A stretch of 64,000 nt of DNA from Sulfuricella sp. (GCA_028713975.1 JAQTNE010000003.1:124001-188000), one strand, 5' to 3'; shown: positions 9,950 through 23,277, counted from the first letter of the stretch. Notes: generated from the letters alone by a model not told the origin. Translations and numbers: made by a program.

Positions 9950-12088
9950 ATGGGATTTTTCGGCTTTTTCAGGGGAAAGCGCGGTCAGGAAGAACCGGCC
10001 TGGGCGTTATCGAAGCTGGAAATGAATACCGCCATGGTGATGGGCGAATTGCGGCAAATGGCCACCGAGCCGAGCCGTCCGTTGCCGTTTGTCGGCGAGA
10101 AGCCGCTGAAAAGCCAGCTGAAAATACTCGGTGGTGTGTGGGCCGTCGCCGTGATTTTTTCGCTCGCCCCGCTGCTTTGGTACGGGGTGAGCCTGTATGT
10201 CCTGAAACAGCAGACCGGCATTTCTGCGGAAATGCAGATGCTGGCGCAGAAAATCGAAAAAGACGCGCAGCAGGCCGTGTATGGCAGCCCTGCGGCTTTT
10301 GCGCAACTGAAGGAAGACGATCGCCGCTTCTCCGCCCTGATTAAAATCCTGATGGCGGGCGAAGGCGGCGTACCGGCCTCGCCGGACGCGCTACAGCCGT
10401 TGCTGAAAGACATGAACCGGCAGTGGGCCGGAATGCGCAAGGACATCGGCCTGATCCTGGCGCAGGAAAAAAATCTGGTGCTCGTGAGCAACAGCGTTGC
10501 GGGGATCAATGCCACCAACAAGCCGCTGCTGGAAAAGGCTGAGGTCGCCGTCGCGCGGCTGGCGCAAACTGGAGCGGACGTACAGGAAGTCGTCGCCGCC
10601 GGTCGGTTGCGGATGATGTCCCAGCGCATCGCGAAAAACGCCAACGCCCTGTTGTCGAGACCTGCCGCCAACCTTGAAGATGCGCTCCTGCTGGGCCGGG
10701 ACATCGGCGCCATTCGCGGCATCCTGTCGGGCTTGCTGAACGGCGGCGAAGAGCCGCACCTGAGTGCCGTCAAGGATGCGGAGGCGCGCAAGGCGCTGGA
10801 AGATTTCAATGAAACGTTCGGCGATTTCGCCGCATATGGCGACAAAATCCTGGGCGGCGCCAATGGCCTGGCCGCGGCAAAAAACGCCCAGCAAGCCTTG
10901 CTAAATGCGGGTGACCGGTTGCTCGACGCCGCCCACCAGTTGACCGACGGGCATAACAGGAATGTCAGCAACGGCTGGCTGGAGGCGACCCTGACCCTGG
11001 TTTTTGCCGGCTTCGCATTGCTGCTTGCCGCGCTGTTCGTCAAGGTGCTGCTCGACGATGCCAAACGGCGCGCTGCCCAGAGCGAGCAGGAAAACCGCCG
11101 GAACCAGGAGGCGATCCTGCGGCTGCTCAACGAAATGGGCGATCTGGCGGAAGGCGATCTGACGGTGCACGCGCGGGTGACCGAGGACATCACCGGCGCC
11201 ATTGCCGACTCCATCAACTACGCAATCGACGAGTTGCGGGCGCTGGTGGAGGGGGTGAACAAGGTGACTGAACAGGTGACGCGGGCTTCCCGCGAGGCGC
11301 AGGTCACCTCCGAACAGTTATTGCTGGCATCGGAAAAGCAGTCGGGCGAAATCGAGGAAGCCAGTGCGGCGGTGCGGCAGATGGCTGGTTCCATCAACGC
11401 CGTGTCGGCCAGTTCGGCAGAATCGGCGAAAGTGGCGCAGCAATCCCTGCAAGCGGCGGAAAAAGGCGCGGCGGCGGTGCAAGATTCGATTGCCGGCATG
11501 GGCGAAATTCGCGGGCAGATTCAGGAGACGGCGAAACGGATCAAGCGGCTGGGCGAAAGCTCCCAGGAAATCAGCGAGATCGTGGAGCTGATTTCCGACA
11601 TTACCGAGCAAACCAACATTCTGGCGCTGAACGCGGCGATTCAGGCGGCTTCCGCCGGTGAGGCGGGCCGCGGCTTCTCTGTCGTGGCAGAGGAAGTGCA
11701 GCGGCTGGCGGAGCGCTCCGCCGAGGCAACCCGGCAGATCGGCGCCATCGTGAAGACCATCCAGACCGATACTCACGATGCGGTGGCGGCAATGGAACAA
11801 AGCACCCGCGGTGTAGTGGAAGGCGCCCGGCTGTCGGATGCGGCCGGCCAGGCCTTGTCCGAAATCGAACGGGTGTCGCGCAACCTGGCCAACCTGATCG
11901 AAACCATTTCCCAGGCGACCCAGGCGCAGGCACAGGCCGCCGGCAAGGTGGCGAAGAGCATGCAGGACATCCAGAATATCACCAACCAGACCACGGATGG
12001 CACCAGACAAACCGCCTCCTCCGTGGGGCAGATGACCGCGCTGGCGACCGAACTGAGAGGTTCGGTGGCCGGCTTCAAACTTTCATAG
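9950..12088 (+). CDS. pilJ: PilJ-type methyl-accepting protein
   Basis: TM segments, type IV pili methyl-accepting region [16 protein letters not shown] hairpin [40 protein letters not shown]. Confidence 0.9.
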   Translation: MGFFGFFRGKRGQEEPAWALSKLEMNTAMVMGELRQMATEPSRPLPFVGEKPLKSQLKILGGVWAVAVIFSLAPLLWYGVSLYVLKQQTGISAEMQMLAQKIEKDAQQAVYGSPAAFAQLKEDDRRFSALIKILMAGEGGVPASPDALQPLLKDMNRQWAGMRKDIGLILAQEKNLVLVSNSVAGINATNKPLLEKAEVAVARLAQTGADVQEVVAAGRLRMMSQRIAKNANALLSRPAANLEDALLLGRDIGAIRGILSGLLNGGEEPHLSAVKDAEARKALEDFNETFGDFAAYGDKILGGANGLAAAKNAQQALLNAGDRLLDAAHQLTDGHNRNVSNGWLEATLTLVFAGFALLLAALFVKVLLDDAKRRAAQSEQENRRNQEAILRLLNEMGDLAEGDLTVHARVTEDITGAIADSINYAIDELRALVEGVNKVTEQVTRASREAQVTSEQLLLASEKQSGEIEEASAAVRQMAGSINAVSASSAESAKVAQQSLQAAEKGAAAVQDSIAGMGEIRGQIQETAKRIKRLGESSQEISEIVELISDITEQTNILALNAAIQAASAGEAGRGFSVVAEEVQRLAERSAEATRQIGAIVKTIQTDTHDAVAAMEQSTRGVVEGARLSDAAGQALSEIERVSRNLANLIETISQATQAQAQAAGKVAKSMQDIQNITNQTTDGTRQTASSVGQMTALATELRGSVAGFKLS

Positions 12089-12099
12089 GCAAAAAAAGC

Positions 12100-15000
12100 A
12101 TGGCCATCGAATTGGACATCGGCCCGCTGGCCTGGGTCAAAGACGAGATCGACCAGGCGCTGGATCGAGCCAGGCAAAACCTGTCCGGTTTTCTCGCGGA
12201 GACCGGCGATGTTTCCCCGCTGCGCTTTTGCCAGACCCATTTGCACCAGGCAACCGGGGCGATCCAGATGGTCGGCCTGGCGGGGGCGGCGCGCGTCAGC
12301 GACGCGATCGAAAAGGGCGTGGCGGCACTGGAACAACAGCAAGCCGCGCCCTCCGCCGCCAATGCGGAGGCCATTAACGAGGCGATTTCCGCGCTCTCCC
12401 AATATCTGGCCGACCTGCTCGACGGTGAGCCGGACATGCCGCTCAAGCTGTTTCCGGTCTACAAGAAGCTGCATGAGATTCGGGGCGCCACGGATTTTGC
12501 CGAAAGCGACCTGTTCTTTCCTGACCTGTCCGGGCGTGCGCCGAAGGATGCGGCGGCCCAGCCTCTGGCCGAGGCCGTGCTGCCGGCGCTGGCCAGGGCG
12601 GAACGGGTGCGCTACCAGTCGGGCTTGCTGAAGTTCCTGCGTGACAATAGCGACCGCGAGGGAATCGAGGCCATGCGCGCCGCGCTGCTGGCGATCGAGC
12701 GGGCCCAGCCGCAACCGGCGCAGCGGACATTCTGGTGGGTGGCAGGAGCGCTGATCGAAAGCCTGATTGACAAAGGGTCGAACCTCGACATCGAAGACAA
12801 ACGCCTGCTCGGCAAGCTCGACCAGCAAATCCGCAAGCTGGCCGATGCCACGTTCAAGGCGGCGGAACGCCTGCTGCGCGACGTGCTGTATCGCGTGGCA
12901 TGCAGCGAACCGGTCGGCGAGCGAGTCAGGCAGGTCAAACGCGTATTCGAGCTGGACGCCTATCTGCCGTCGGCGGCGGAAATTCCCGCCAGCCGCAAGG
13001 CCCGGAAAAAATCCTTGCCGCTGCCGTCGCCGGAAATTCAGGCCAATCTGCTGCGGATCGAAGAGGTGCTGGATGCCTTCTTCAGGGATACGGCCAAACG
13101 GCATGAGATTCCCGCCCTCGAGCCCGCTCTCGAACAGATTTCCGCCGCCCTGAAAGACCTTGGGCTGGAAAAAGCCGACAGGCTGCTCGACGCCTGCCAC
13201 GCTAGCATCCGCCGTTTTGCCGACCCCACCTATCAGCCCGACCCGCAAGAGATGGAGGGTGTAGCCGAAGGACTGAGCGGCCTGGGTTCATACCTCGAGG
13301 AAATCCAGCGCGGCCACGCGGATGCGGAAAAACCCCTCGACCGCGCATGGGCGCGCCTGACGGGCGAGCCGGAAAAAGAGGCGGACGGCCAGCCCCCGGC
13401 AGAAGAAGAGTTCCTGTCGGAGCAAAGCGAAGCGCGGCTGGCCGGGATCGAGGCATTTCCGCCGGAGACCTCCGCGGAACAGGGCGCACCGCCGCCCGAA
13501 GCCGAAATAAGGATCGGCGACATCGCCATCCCGCGCGCGCTCTTCGATATTTTCATGCCTGAAGCCCGGCAACGGGTTGCGATTTTGCAGGAAGAACTGG
13601 CGCGCCTGGAGGCGCATCCGGATTTGCCGGTCAGGGAAGATTTCATGCGCGCGGCCCACACCCTGTGCGGCATCGCACGCACGGCGGGTTTGCCGGTACT
13701 GGCCGATCTCGGTTTCGGGTTGGAGGAGTGGCTCACGGAAATGCTGGCGCATCCGCGACCGGCCAGCGGCAAGCAGGTCGCCGTTACCGGCGACGCGGTC
13801 GTCGCGCTGAACCTGATGGTGCAGGCGATAGAGCAACAAAAAATGCCCAAACCGGCCCGGCAATTGATGCGCTCGTTGCAGGCGCTGGTCAAGAAGGTGC
13901 GCGCGGAACGGGGAAAAGCGGCGATGGCGGAGCGCGCGGTTGGCCGGGTTGCCGGATTCGTGGCCGCCGCCCCGGCGGCGCTGCCGGTATCCCGCGACGA
14001 AACCGACCCGGCGGTGCTGCCCCTGTTTCTGGAGGAAGCGGAGAGCCAATATCCGCTGATCGGCGCGCAGATGCGCGCCTGGCGCGGGGAACCCGCAGAC
14101 CGGCAGGCGCCGCAGGAATTACGGCGTTCACTGCATACTTTCAAGGGCAGCGCCCGCATGGCCGGTGCGCTGCAACTGGGCGACCTGATCCACAACCTGG
14201 AAGCTCAGGTGGCTGCTGCAATGGGCGGCGGCGCCCCGTCGGCAGCCTTGTTCGACGGGCTTTTTGCCGGCTATGACCGGATCGGCGGGATGCTGGACCG
14301 GTTGCAGGCCAAACCCGAAGCGCCGGCTGCCGGGGAGTCGGCTCCCCCGTCGGCGGAAAAACCCGGCGCGCAGCAGTTGCGGGTAAGCACCGATGTCATG
14401 GATCGGCTGGTCAACGAAGCGGGTGAAATCAGCATTGCGCGTTCCCGTGTCGAGGCTGAGATGCAAGGCTTTAAGCAGTCGCTGCTGGAGCTGACGGAAA
14501 ACGTCGCCCGCCTGCGCAGCCAGGTGCGCGAGATCGAAATCCAGGCGGAAAGCCGGATGCAGTCGAGCCACGGCGGCGGGGCAGCCGAAGCGTTCGACCC
14601 GCTCGAATTCGACCGCTTCACCCGTTTTCAGGAATTGACCCGGCTTTTGGCCGAGTCCGTCAACGACGTTGCCACCGTGCAGCAGAGCCTGCTGAAAAAC
14701 CTGGGCGAAGCCGATGCCGCGCTACGGCACCAGGCGCGGCAGAGCCATGACCTGCAACAGGATTTGATGCGCATCCGCACCGTGCCGTTGTCCAGCATTG
14801 CCGGGCGGCTCCACCGCATCGTGCGGCAAACCGCCGAAGAGCTGGGTAAGAAGGCCGGCCTGGAGATTCAGGGCGGAGAGGTGGAGCTGGATCGCGGCGT
14901 GCTGGAAAAAATGATTGCGCCATTCGAACACCTGTTGCGCAACTCGCTGGCGCATGGCGTGGAAAACGCCGCCGAGCGCCGCCGCGCCGGTAAGCCGGAA

Positions 15001-15828
15001 AGCGGGGCAATCCGCCTCGACGCGCATCAGGAAGGCAACGAGATCGTGCTGACACTGAGCGACGACGGCGCCGGATTCGATCTGGCCGGCATCCGCAACC
15101 AGGCGGTCGCGCTCAACCGGCTTGCGCCGGACAGCGAGATCGAGCCGGCTCGCTTGATCGACATGATGTTCGACCCCGGTTTTTCCACTGCCACGGCAGT
15201 GACGCAGGTCGCTGGCCGCGGTATCGGCCTGGACGTGGCGCGCAGCGAAATTGCCAGCCTTGGCGGGCGGGTCGATGCGGCGCCCGGTGCCAATGGCGGC
15301 GCGGTTTTCACCATTTGCCTGCCGCTGACCCTGGCCGTGACGCAGGCCGTGCTGGTGCGCTGCGGCGAGAAAACCTATGCCCTGCCCTCGGCGATGGTGG
15401 AGCAGGTGCAGGAATTCAAGGTCGCCGTGCTGGAAGAGTCTTGCCGCAATGGCGAGATCGAGTGGCAGGATAACCGCTACCCCGTGTTTTATCTGGCGCG
15501 GCTTCTGGGCGAGAGCGAAAGCATGCCGGAGCCGCACCGCCACAATCCGGTGCTGTTCCTCAAGAGCGGCAGCCAGCGCGTTGCGGTGCGGGTGGACGAA
15601 ATCATCGGCAGCCGCGAGGCCGTGGTCAAGCGCATCGGCCCGCAGCTTGCCCGCGTGCCCGGCATTGCCGGCGCGACGGTGCTGGGCAATGGGCGCGTCG
15701 CGCTGATTATCAACCCGCTGCCGCTGGCGCAGCGCATGGCGCGGCAGATGCCGTCCGCCGCGGGCACGGTAGAACCTTACCAGAAAGCCGATTTGCTCGC
15801 CCGCATTGCCGGCTTCGTCAGGAAATAG
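12100..15828 (+). CDS. chpA: ChpA/PilL-like hybrid chemotaxis kinase (multiple Hpt-like regions, HATPase, CheW; receiver apparently lost)
   Basis: [44 protein letters not shown]-terminal CheW domain. Confidence 0.88.
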   Translation: MAIELDIGPLAWVKDEIDQALDRARQNLSGFLAETGDVSPLRFCQTHLHQATGAIQMVGLAGAARVSDAIEKGVAALEQQQAAPSAANAEAINEAISALSQYLADLLDGEPDMPLKLFPVYKKLHEIRGATDFAESDLFFPDLSGRAPKDAAAQPLAEAVLPALARAERVRYQSGLLKFLRDNSDREGIEAMRAALLAIERAQPQPAQRTFWWVAGALIESLIDKGSNLDIEDKRLLGKLDQQIRKLADATFKAAERLLRDVLYRVACSEPVGERVRQVKRVFELDAYLPSAAEIPASRKARKKSLPLPSPEIQANLLRIEEVLDAFFRDTAKRHEIPALEPALEQISAALKDLGLEKADRLLDACHASIRRFADPTYQPDPQEMEGVAEGLSGLGSYLEEIQRGHADAEKPLDRAWARLTGEPEKEADGQPPAEEEFLSEQSEARLAGIEAFPPETSAEQGAPPPEAEIRIGDIAIPRALFDIFMPEARQRVAILQEELARLEAHPDLPVREDFMRAAHTLCGIARTAGLPVLADLGFGLEEWLTEMLAHPRPASGKQVAVTGDAVVALNLMVQAIEQQKMPKPARQLMRSLQALVKKVRAERGKAAMAERAVGRVAGFVAAAPAALPVSRDETDPAVLPLFLEEAESQYPLIGAQMRAWRGEPADRQAPQELRRSLHTFKGSARMAGALQLGDLIHNLEAQVAAAMGGGAPSAALFDGLFAGYDRIGGMLDRLQAKPEAPAAGESAPPSAEKPGAQQLRVSTDVMDRLVNEAGEISIARSRVEAEMQGFKQSLLELTENVARLRSQVREIEIQAESRMQSSHGGGAAEAFDPLEFDRFTRFQELTRLLAESVNDVATVQQSLLKNLGEADAALRHQARQSHDLQQDLMRIRTVPLSSIAGRLHRIVRQTAEELGKKAGLEIQGGEVELDRGVLEKMIAPFEHLLRNSLAHGVENAAERRRAGKPESGAIRLDAHQEGNEIVLTLSDDGAGFDLAGIRNQAVALNRLAPDSEIEPARLIDMMFDPGFSTATAVTQVAGRGIGLDVARSEIASLGGRVDAAPGANGGAVFTICLPLTLAVTQAVLVRCGEKTYALPSAMVEQVQEFKVAVLEESCRNGEIEWQDNRYPVFYLARLLGESESMPEPHRHNPVLFLKSGSQRVAVRVDEIIGSREAVVKRIGPQLARVPGIAGATVLGNGRVALIINPLPLAQRMARQMPSAAGTVEPYQKADLLARIAGFVRK

Positions 15829-16696
15829 ACCAGCTCACTACGCCGGTATAGGCGGTCAGCAGCACGATAATGCCGAAGCCGATGCGGTACCAGGCAAACG
15901 CCGAAAAATCGTGGCGACTGATGTAGCGCAGCAGGCCCTTCACCGCGAAGAACGCGCTGATAAAGGACGCCACGCCGCCCACCGCGAACATCCCGAGGTC
16001 GTCCGCATGCAGCAGGTGGCGGTATTTGATCAGCTCATAAGCGGTAGCGGCGAACAGTGTCGGGATCGCCAGGAAGAAGGAAAACTCGGTTGCCGCCTGG
16101 CGCGACATGCCGAAAAACAGCCCGCCGATGATCGTCGCGCCCGAGCGCGAAGTGCCCGGAATCAGCGCCAGTGCTTGCGCCAGGCCGACTTTTAAAGCAT
16201 CACGCCAGCCCATGTCGTCTACCCGCTGCACCGTGACGACGTGCTTGCGCCGCTCCGCCCACAGGATCAGCAAGCCCCCGACGATAAAGGCCAGCGCCAC
16301 CGGCACCGGCTTGAACAGGTAGTACTTGATTCGGCTTGCGAACAGCAGCCCGAGAATCGCCGCCGGCATGAAGGCCACCGCGAGGTTGAAGACGAAACGC
16401 CGCGCCGCTTCTTTGCCCGCCCGCAAGCCAGAAGCCACGTCGAACAGCCGGGCGCGGAACTCCCAGCACACCGCGAGAATCGCCGCGAACTGGATAATGA
16501 TCTCGAACGCCTTGCCCTTGTCGTCGTTGAAATCGAGCAGGTCGCCCACCAGGATCAGATGGCCGGTGCTGGACACCGGCAAAAATTCGGTAAGGCCCTC
16601 GACGATACCGAGGATCAGGGCTTTGAGCAGCAGCAGGATGTCCACAATGGTCGCCTGTTTCGTAAAAGCCGTGATTCTACCAGTTGCCCGAGGCAA
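15818..16696 (-). CDS. uppP: Undecaprenyl-diphosphatase UppP/BacA (start probably internal, [11 protein letters not shown])
   Basis: [31 protein letters not shown]. Confidence 0.95.
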   Translation of the reverse strand: MPRATGRITAFTKQATIVDILLLLKALILGIVEGLTEFLPVSSTGHLILVGDLLDFNDDKGKAFEIIIQFAAILAVCWEFRARLFDVASGLRAGKEAARRFVFNLAVAFMPAAILGLLFASRIKYYLFKPVPVALAFIVGGLLILWAERRKHVVTVQRVDDMGWRDALKVGLAQALALIPGTSRSGATIIGGLFFGMSRQAATEFSFFLAIPTLFAATAYELIKYRHLLHADDLGMFAVGGVASFISAFFAVKGLLRYISRHDFSAFAWYRIGFGIIVLLTAYTGVVSWSIS

Positions 16697-16712
16697 AGGG
16701 GCATAGGTAATG

Positions 16713-16850
16713 GTGTGGGAGGGCCGCCTCGGCCCGGTTTTGAATCTCGCGGCGGGGGCGCCGCTCCTACGATGGGGATGATGATCCGTAGGAGCGGCGC
16801 CTTCGCCGCGATAGTCTAATGATTCGGTAGGAGCGCCGCCCCGGCGCGAT
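16713..16850. repeat. REP/BIME cluster (three palindromic units)
   Basis: gtaggagcggcgccttcgccgcgat at 16788-16812 and variants at 16713-16770 and 16827-16850. Confidence 0.8.
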
Positions 16851-16874
16851 GATTCAGGCGCGACCTATAACCAC

Positions 16875-17327
16875 TCAAATCCACGCCGCATCCCATAACG
16901 GGTAATCGCCCAGGGATTTCACCAGCCCCGCGCGGAGAGGGTTGGCGACGACATAGCGCGCCACGCTAGCCACATCCTCTTCGTGCCGCAGTGCATGGTC
17001 GTGAAACCCCGCCTGCCAGAGCGGGCCGGTACGCTCCAGAGCACGGTTGATGCGATGGGCGCTGATCGATTTCACGTCCTCGATTACGCGCGAAAGCGTA
17101 TGCTCCTCGCGCAATTGCATCAGCCAGTGCAGGTGATCGGGCATGACCACATACGCCAGGGTTTCGGCATGCGGGGTTTCGGCGCGTAGCACGCCGACCA
17201 GCAGGCGGCCGAGGCCGAGGTTTTGAAACCACGGGGCGCGTGCTTGCGTCACTGCGGTGATGAGGTAGATGCGGTTGGGTTCGGAAAAGCGCCCTTTGCG
17301 CAGGTCATGTCCGTGCGACTTTTTCAT
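16875..17327 (-). mobile_element. REP-associated tyrosine transposase (RAYT, Y1_Tnp)
   Basis: RIYLITAVTQ, AYVVMPDHLHWLMQL, LWQAGFHDHALRHEEDVASVARYVVANPLRAGLV. Confidence 0.93.
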
Positions 17328-17399
17328 GGGTTTGGTTATGGGGTGCGCCGGGATATTGTTCTGGGCTGATCGGAAATTATCCGATCGGAAACCTTCGCG

Positions 17400-17438
17400 G
17401 CGAGGGCGCCGCTCCTACCGTAGGAGCGGCGCCCTCGC
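17400..17438. repeat. Perfect 19-bp inverted repeat with 1-nt centre (REP-REP palindrome)
   Basis: gcgagggcgccgctcctac / c / gtaggagcggcgccctcgc. Confidence 0.9.
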
Positions 17439-17465
17439 TGCACCGCACAAGCCGCGCGGGTTCGG

Positions 17466-17582
17466 GTTTTTTCATCGCAGGTAACCAGTACCCCGCCGGC
17501 TACCATCGTTTCGGCGACGATCAGCCGGTCGAAGGGGGTGCGCGTCGTTGAACAGGTTTTGCCGCAAGGCGGCGATAGTCAT
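17466..17582 (-). pseudogene. Decayed type II toxin-antitoxin remnant (antitoxin-like N-terminus joined out of frame to PIN/VapC-like C-terminus)
   Basis: Reverse strand reads MTIAALRQNLFN then, in another frame, TPFDRLIVAETMVAGGVLVTCDEK, a VapC-like motif. Confidence 0.5.
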
Positions 17583-17634
17583 TTTTTCCGTGGCGCCCTC
17601 AGCGTACTTTTTTATTAAACGTACAACAGCAAAA

Positions 17635-19640
<2,006 letters not shown>

Positions 19641-19691
19641 GTATGTGAAATTAATGGAAATGTGGAATAATTGCAAGCGAGCCGGTGAATT

Positions 19692-19747
19692 GTAGGAGGG
19701 ACGCCTCGGCCCGATTTTGCATATCGCGGCGAGGGCGCCGCTCCTAC
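19692..19747. repeat. Composite REP pair (BIME) similar to that at 16713-16770
   Basis: gtaggagggacgcctcggcccgattttgcatatcgcggcgagggcgccgctcctac. Confidence 0.8.
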
Positions 19748-19788
19748 CGATTGCACCGCAGCGGCTAGGCTTAATTAAGGAAACGATC

Positions 19789-20448
19789 ATGGATATGGAA
19801 CAGGCCCGCTTTAACATGGTGGAGCAGCAGATACGCCCCTGGGATGTGCTGGATCAGGATGTGCTGGATTTGCTGCGCGAGGTAAAGCGCGAAGATTTTG
19901 TTCCAGCAGCATACCGCGCCCTGGCGCTTTCCGACATGGAAATCCCACTTGGCCACGGCGAGGCGATGTTGTCGCCGAAAATGGAAGCGCGGATGGTGCA
20001 GGAAGTCGGGGTGAAGGCGGACGACCAGGTGCTGGAAATCGGCACCGGCAGCGGTTACATGACGGCGTTGCTGGCGCGTATGGCGCATCAGGGTGTCGTG
20101 CGCAGCGTTGAAATTGTTCCTGAATTTACCGCGCGCGCAATGGCCATACTTAAGCAGCAGGGCGTTGCCAATACCATTCTGGAGATTGGGGACGCGGCTC
20201 ACGGCTGGACACAGGGCGGGTTTTACGATGTGATCGTGCTGACCGGCTCGGTGCCGGTGCTGCCGGAAGCGTTTCTTGCCAGCCTGAAGATGGGCGGCAG
20301 GCTGTTTGCCGTGGTCGGCGATGCGCCGACGATGGCGGCTCAACTGATTACCCGCGTTACTGAAGACGCTTACCGGACGACCACTTTGTTCGAGACCGAT
20401 ATTCCGTCCCTGAAAAATGCAATGCAGCCGCAGCGCTTTATATTTTAG
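19789..20448 (+). CDS. Protein-L-isoaspartate O-methyltransferase family protein
   Basis: MVEQQIRPWDV, VLEIGTGSGYMTALLARM. Confidence 0.88.
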   Translation: MDMEQARFNMVEQQIRPWDVLDQDVLDLLREVKREDFVPAAYRALALSDMEIPLGHGEAMLSPKMEARMVQEVGVKADDQVLEIGTGSGYMTALLARMAHQGVVRSVEIVPEFTARAMAILKQQGVANTILEIGDAAHGWTQGGFYDVIVLTGSVPVLPEAFLASLKMGGRLFAVVGDAPTMAAQLITRVTEDAYRTTTLFETDIPSLKNAMQPQRFIF

Positions 20449-20466
20449 TTACGCGGGACAAAGGAA

Positions 20467-20576
20467 TTCCCCCCTTTAAAAAAAGGGGGGCTAGGGGGGA
20501 TTTAAAAGCAGGGGGAATTGTCCGCGACCGCTAAATCCCCCTCAATCCCCCTTTGTTAAAGGGGGAGGTGGGTTGT
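20467..20576. repeat. Inverted pair of ~33-bp G/C-run palindromic repeats
   Basis: ccccctttaaaaaaaggggggctaggggggattt and inverse aaatccccctcaatccccctttgttaaaggggg. Confidence 0.75.
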
Positions 20577-20644
20577 CTGTGTTTATGCAACCATGCGCGC
20601 CAATTTGGCCGCCCCCATAAAAAATCTGGTTCAGAAGGGTTGAA

Positions 20645-21985
20645 ATGAAGTCCAGGCGCAGTGCATTTTCCCATTTGTCGTGTATCAGAATAAGGCCGGT
20701 TTCGCTGGCGTTGCTGGCGGCCATTGCCAGCCCTGCTTATGCGGCGGGGTTGGTTGAGGTGTATCGCGAGGCGCAGCAGCAGGATGCGGCGTACGCTTCG
20801 GCGCGTGCGGCCTATGAGGCCGGCCAGGAAAAACTGCCGCAAGGCCGCGCGTTGTTGTTGCCCACTATCAATTTGAGCGCCAACACAACCGGGAACGATG
20901 TGAGTGTAGATTCGCCCGCGACTGACCGAAAGTACAATTCCAACGGCTATAGCCTGTCCCTGAGCCAGCCGATCTACCGCAAGCAGAATTTCGCCCAGTA
21001 TGAGCAATCGAAAAGCCAGGTGACCCAGGCCGAGGCGCAATTCGCGATTGCCCGGCAGGACCTGATCGTCCGCGTTGCCCAGGCGTATTTCGACGTTCTT
21101 CTGGCTCAGGATAATGTGGCGCTGGCCGGGGCGCAGAAGGCGGCCATCAGCGAGCAACTGGAGCAGGCCAAGCGTAATTTCGAGGTTGGTACCAGCACCA
21201 TCGTGGATACCCACGAAGCCCAGGCCCGCTTCGATTTGAGCACATCCCAGGAAATCGCCGCGCAGAGTGACCTCGAAATCAAGCAGCGCGCGCTGCAACT
21301 GATTGTCGGCAAGATTATGGAACGCCTGGATGCCTTGAACGAAAAGCTGCCACTCATCCTGCCGGAACCCAACGACATGGCGAAATGGGTCGAGCAGGCC
21401 GAGCAGCAAAGCCCGCAGATTGCCGTCCAGCGCGCCGCATTTGAAGTTGCCAAGCAGGAAGTGGAAAAAAACCGCGCCGGGCATTACCCTACGCTCGATC
21501 TGGTGGCAGGCTACAATCAGAACGCCAATTCCACTTATCTGGTCAGCGGTACGGTCACCAGTCAGACCATCGGTTTGCAGCTTAACCTACCGATTTTTCA
21601 GGGCGGCAGCGTTAATTCCAAGGTGCGGGAAGCCCTCGCCAATCAGGAAAAAGCCCGGCAAGATCTGGAATTGGGCAGCCGCCAGGCCGCATTGCAAACC
21701 CGCCAGTCCTTTCTCGGCGTGACCAGCGGCATGGCGCAGGTCAAGGCGCTGGAGCAAGCTCTGGTGTCGAGCCAAAGCTCGCTGGATTCAACCAAGCTGG
21801 GGCAGGAGGTGGGGGTGCGTACCAACGTCGATGTGCTTAATGCCCAGCAGCAGCTTTATACCGCCAAACGCGACCTGTCGCAGGCACGCTACAGCTACAT
21901 CTTGAATCAGCTTAAGCTCAAATCCGCCGTCGGCACCTTGCAGGACGAGGATGTTGATCTGGTCAATCGCTGGCTGGCTAAATAG
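20645..21985 (+). CDS. tolC: TolC-family outer membrane protein (type I secretion OMP)
   Basis: GLVEVYREAQQQDAAYASARAAYEAGQE; heptad-rich helices; length and repeat architecture. Confidence 0.93.
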   Translation: MKSRRSAFSHLSCIRIRPVSLALLAAIASPAYAAGLVEVYREAQQQDAAYASARAAYEAGQEKLPQGRALLLPTINLSANTTGNDVSVDSPATDRKYNSNGYSLSLSQPIYRKQNFAQYEQSKSQVTQAEAQFAIARQDLIVRVAQAYFDVLLAQDNVALAGAQKAAISEQLEQAKRNFEVGTSTIVDTHEAQARFDLSTSQEIAAQSDLEIKQRALQLIVGKIMERLDALNEKLPLILPEPNDMAKWVEQAEQQSPQIAVQRAAFEVAKQEVEKNRAGHYPTLDLVAGYNQNANSTYLVSGTVTSQTIGLQLNLPIFQGGSVNSKVREALANQEKARQDLELGSRQAALQTRQSFLGVTSGMAQVKALEQALVSSQSSLDSTKLGQEVGVRTNVDVLNAQQQLYTAKRDLSQARYSYILNQLKLKSAVGTLQDEDVDLVNRWLAK

Positions 21986-21993
21986 TCGCCCAG

Positions 21994-22028
21994 CCCCTCA
22001 CCCCTCACCCCTCACCCCTCACCCCTCA
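21994..22028. repeat. Heptanucleotide tandem repeat (CCCCTCA)x5
   Basis: Five perfect consecutive copies read directly; waaA stop codon lies inside. Confidence 0.92.
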
Positions 22029-23277
22029 CCAAATAAGGCTCAATCAGCGCCATCAGCCGATCGGTCGCGCCGCGATGCCGGTCGGCAAAGGCCAGCGCAG
22101 CAGCCGACATGGCCTGGGATTTTTCCGGCGCATTCAATAAATCTTCCACTGTTTTAACCAGTTCATTGGCGTCCGCCACGCGCACTGCGGCGCCGGATTG
22201 AATGGCGAGTTCAGTCGCTTCCGCGAAGTTAAAAGTGTGCGGGCCGACCAGGATCGGTTTGCCCATTGCCGCTGCCTCGATCAGGTTCTGCCCGCCCAGC
22301 GGCAGCAGACTGCCACCGATGAAGGCGAGATCGCTGGCGGCGTAATAGGCGAACATTTCTCCCATACTGTCGCCCAGCACTACTTGGGTATCTGCGGCGA
22401 TTGGCCGATCTTCAGAGCGGTGCTGAAAACGGGTGCCGGATTTTTTTAGCATTTCGGCCACCTGGCCGAAGCGCTGCGGATGGCGCGGCACGAGGACGGT
22501 GAGCAGGCCGGGAATTCTGGTTTTACCGAGGGCTTGCAGGATCAGCGTTTCTTCGCCGTCGCGCGTGCTGGCGGCGAGGAATACCGGGCGCCCTGCCCCG
22601 AATTGCACCCGCAGGGCTTTTCCCAGATCAATTGCGTTTTGCGGTACGGCCATGTCGAATTTGAGGTTGCCGGTGATTGTTACCGCGGGTGCGCCCAGTT
22701 CGGTTAAACGATGCGCATCGGCTTCGGTTTGTGCGGCAATCGTCGACAGGGCTTGCAGGCTTTGACGGCTGACGGTCTTGAACCAAGCATATTTGCGGGC
22801 CGATTTTTCCGACATCCGCGCGTTCACCAGCAATAGCGGGATGCCGGTTTTTTTGCAGGTTTGCACCAGGTTGAACCAGATCTCCGTTTCCATCAGCAAA
22901 CCGATCTCGGGCTTGAAGTGACCGAGAAAGCGCTTCACTGCAAACGGGAAATCATAGGGCAGATAGCATTGCAGCACCTGGTTGCCGAATAGCTGTTTGC
23001 CGGTTTCGCGGCCGGTCGGCGTCATGTGGGTGAGGAGGATTTTGTGCCCCGGATAGCGCGACTGCAATTGGGCGACGAGCGGCACGGCGGCACGGGTTTC
23101 ACCGACCGAGACGGCATGTAGCCAGATCAGCGGGGCGACCGGTTTGGCGCGATAAAAACCGAAGCGCTCGCCGATGTGGCGCAGGTATTCGGGCTGGCGG
23201 CGGGAGCGCCACAACAGGTGGAGCAGGATGTAGGGCAGCAGCAGGTAGAGCAGCAGGGTGTAAAGGCGGCGCATCAA
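22012..23277 (-). CDS. waaA: 3-deoxy-D-manno-octulosonic acid transferase
   Basis: IWLHAVSVGETRAAVPLV, LLMETEIWFNLV, GGSLLPLGGQNLIEAAAMGKPILVGPH. Confidence 0.95.
   Translation of the reverse strand: MMRRLYTLLLYLLLPYILLHLLWRSRRQPEYLRHIGERFGFYRAKPVAPLIWLHAVSVGETRAAVPLVAQLQSRYPGHKILLTHMTPTGRETGKQLFGNQVLQCYLPYDFPFAVKRFLGHFKPEIGLLMETEIWFNLVQTCKKTGIPLLLVNARMSEKSARKYAWFKTVSRQSLQALSTIAAQTEADAHRLTELGAPAVTITGNLKFDMAVPQNAIDLGKALRVQFGAGRPVFLAASTRDGEETLILQALGKTRIPGLLTVLVPRHPQRFGQVAEMLKKSGTRFQHRSEDRPIAADTQVVLGDSMGEMFAYYAASDLAFIGGSLLPLGGQNLIEAAAMGKPILVGPHTFNFAEATELAIQSGAAVRVADANELVKTVEDLLNAPEKSQAMSAAALAFADRHRGATDRLMALIEPYLVRGEG

Noticed and set aside
11773-13248. 491-aa minus-strand ORF across pilJ/chpA
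   Set aside because: No domain similarity apparent; explained by third-position GC bias of the plus-strand genes.
16241-16819. 192-aa plus-strand ORF overlapping uppP and REP units
   Set aside because: Antisense to conserved UppP; its C-terminal part is translated repeat sequence.
16713-17438. Repeated palindromes as a possible CRISPR array
   Set aside because: Units are REP-type palindromes with irregular spacing beside a RAYT; no regular spacers and no cas genes.
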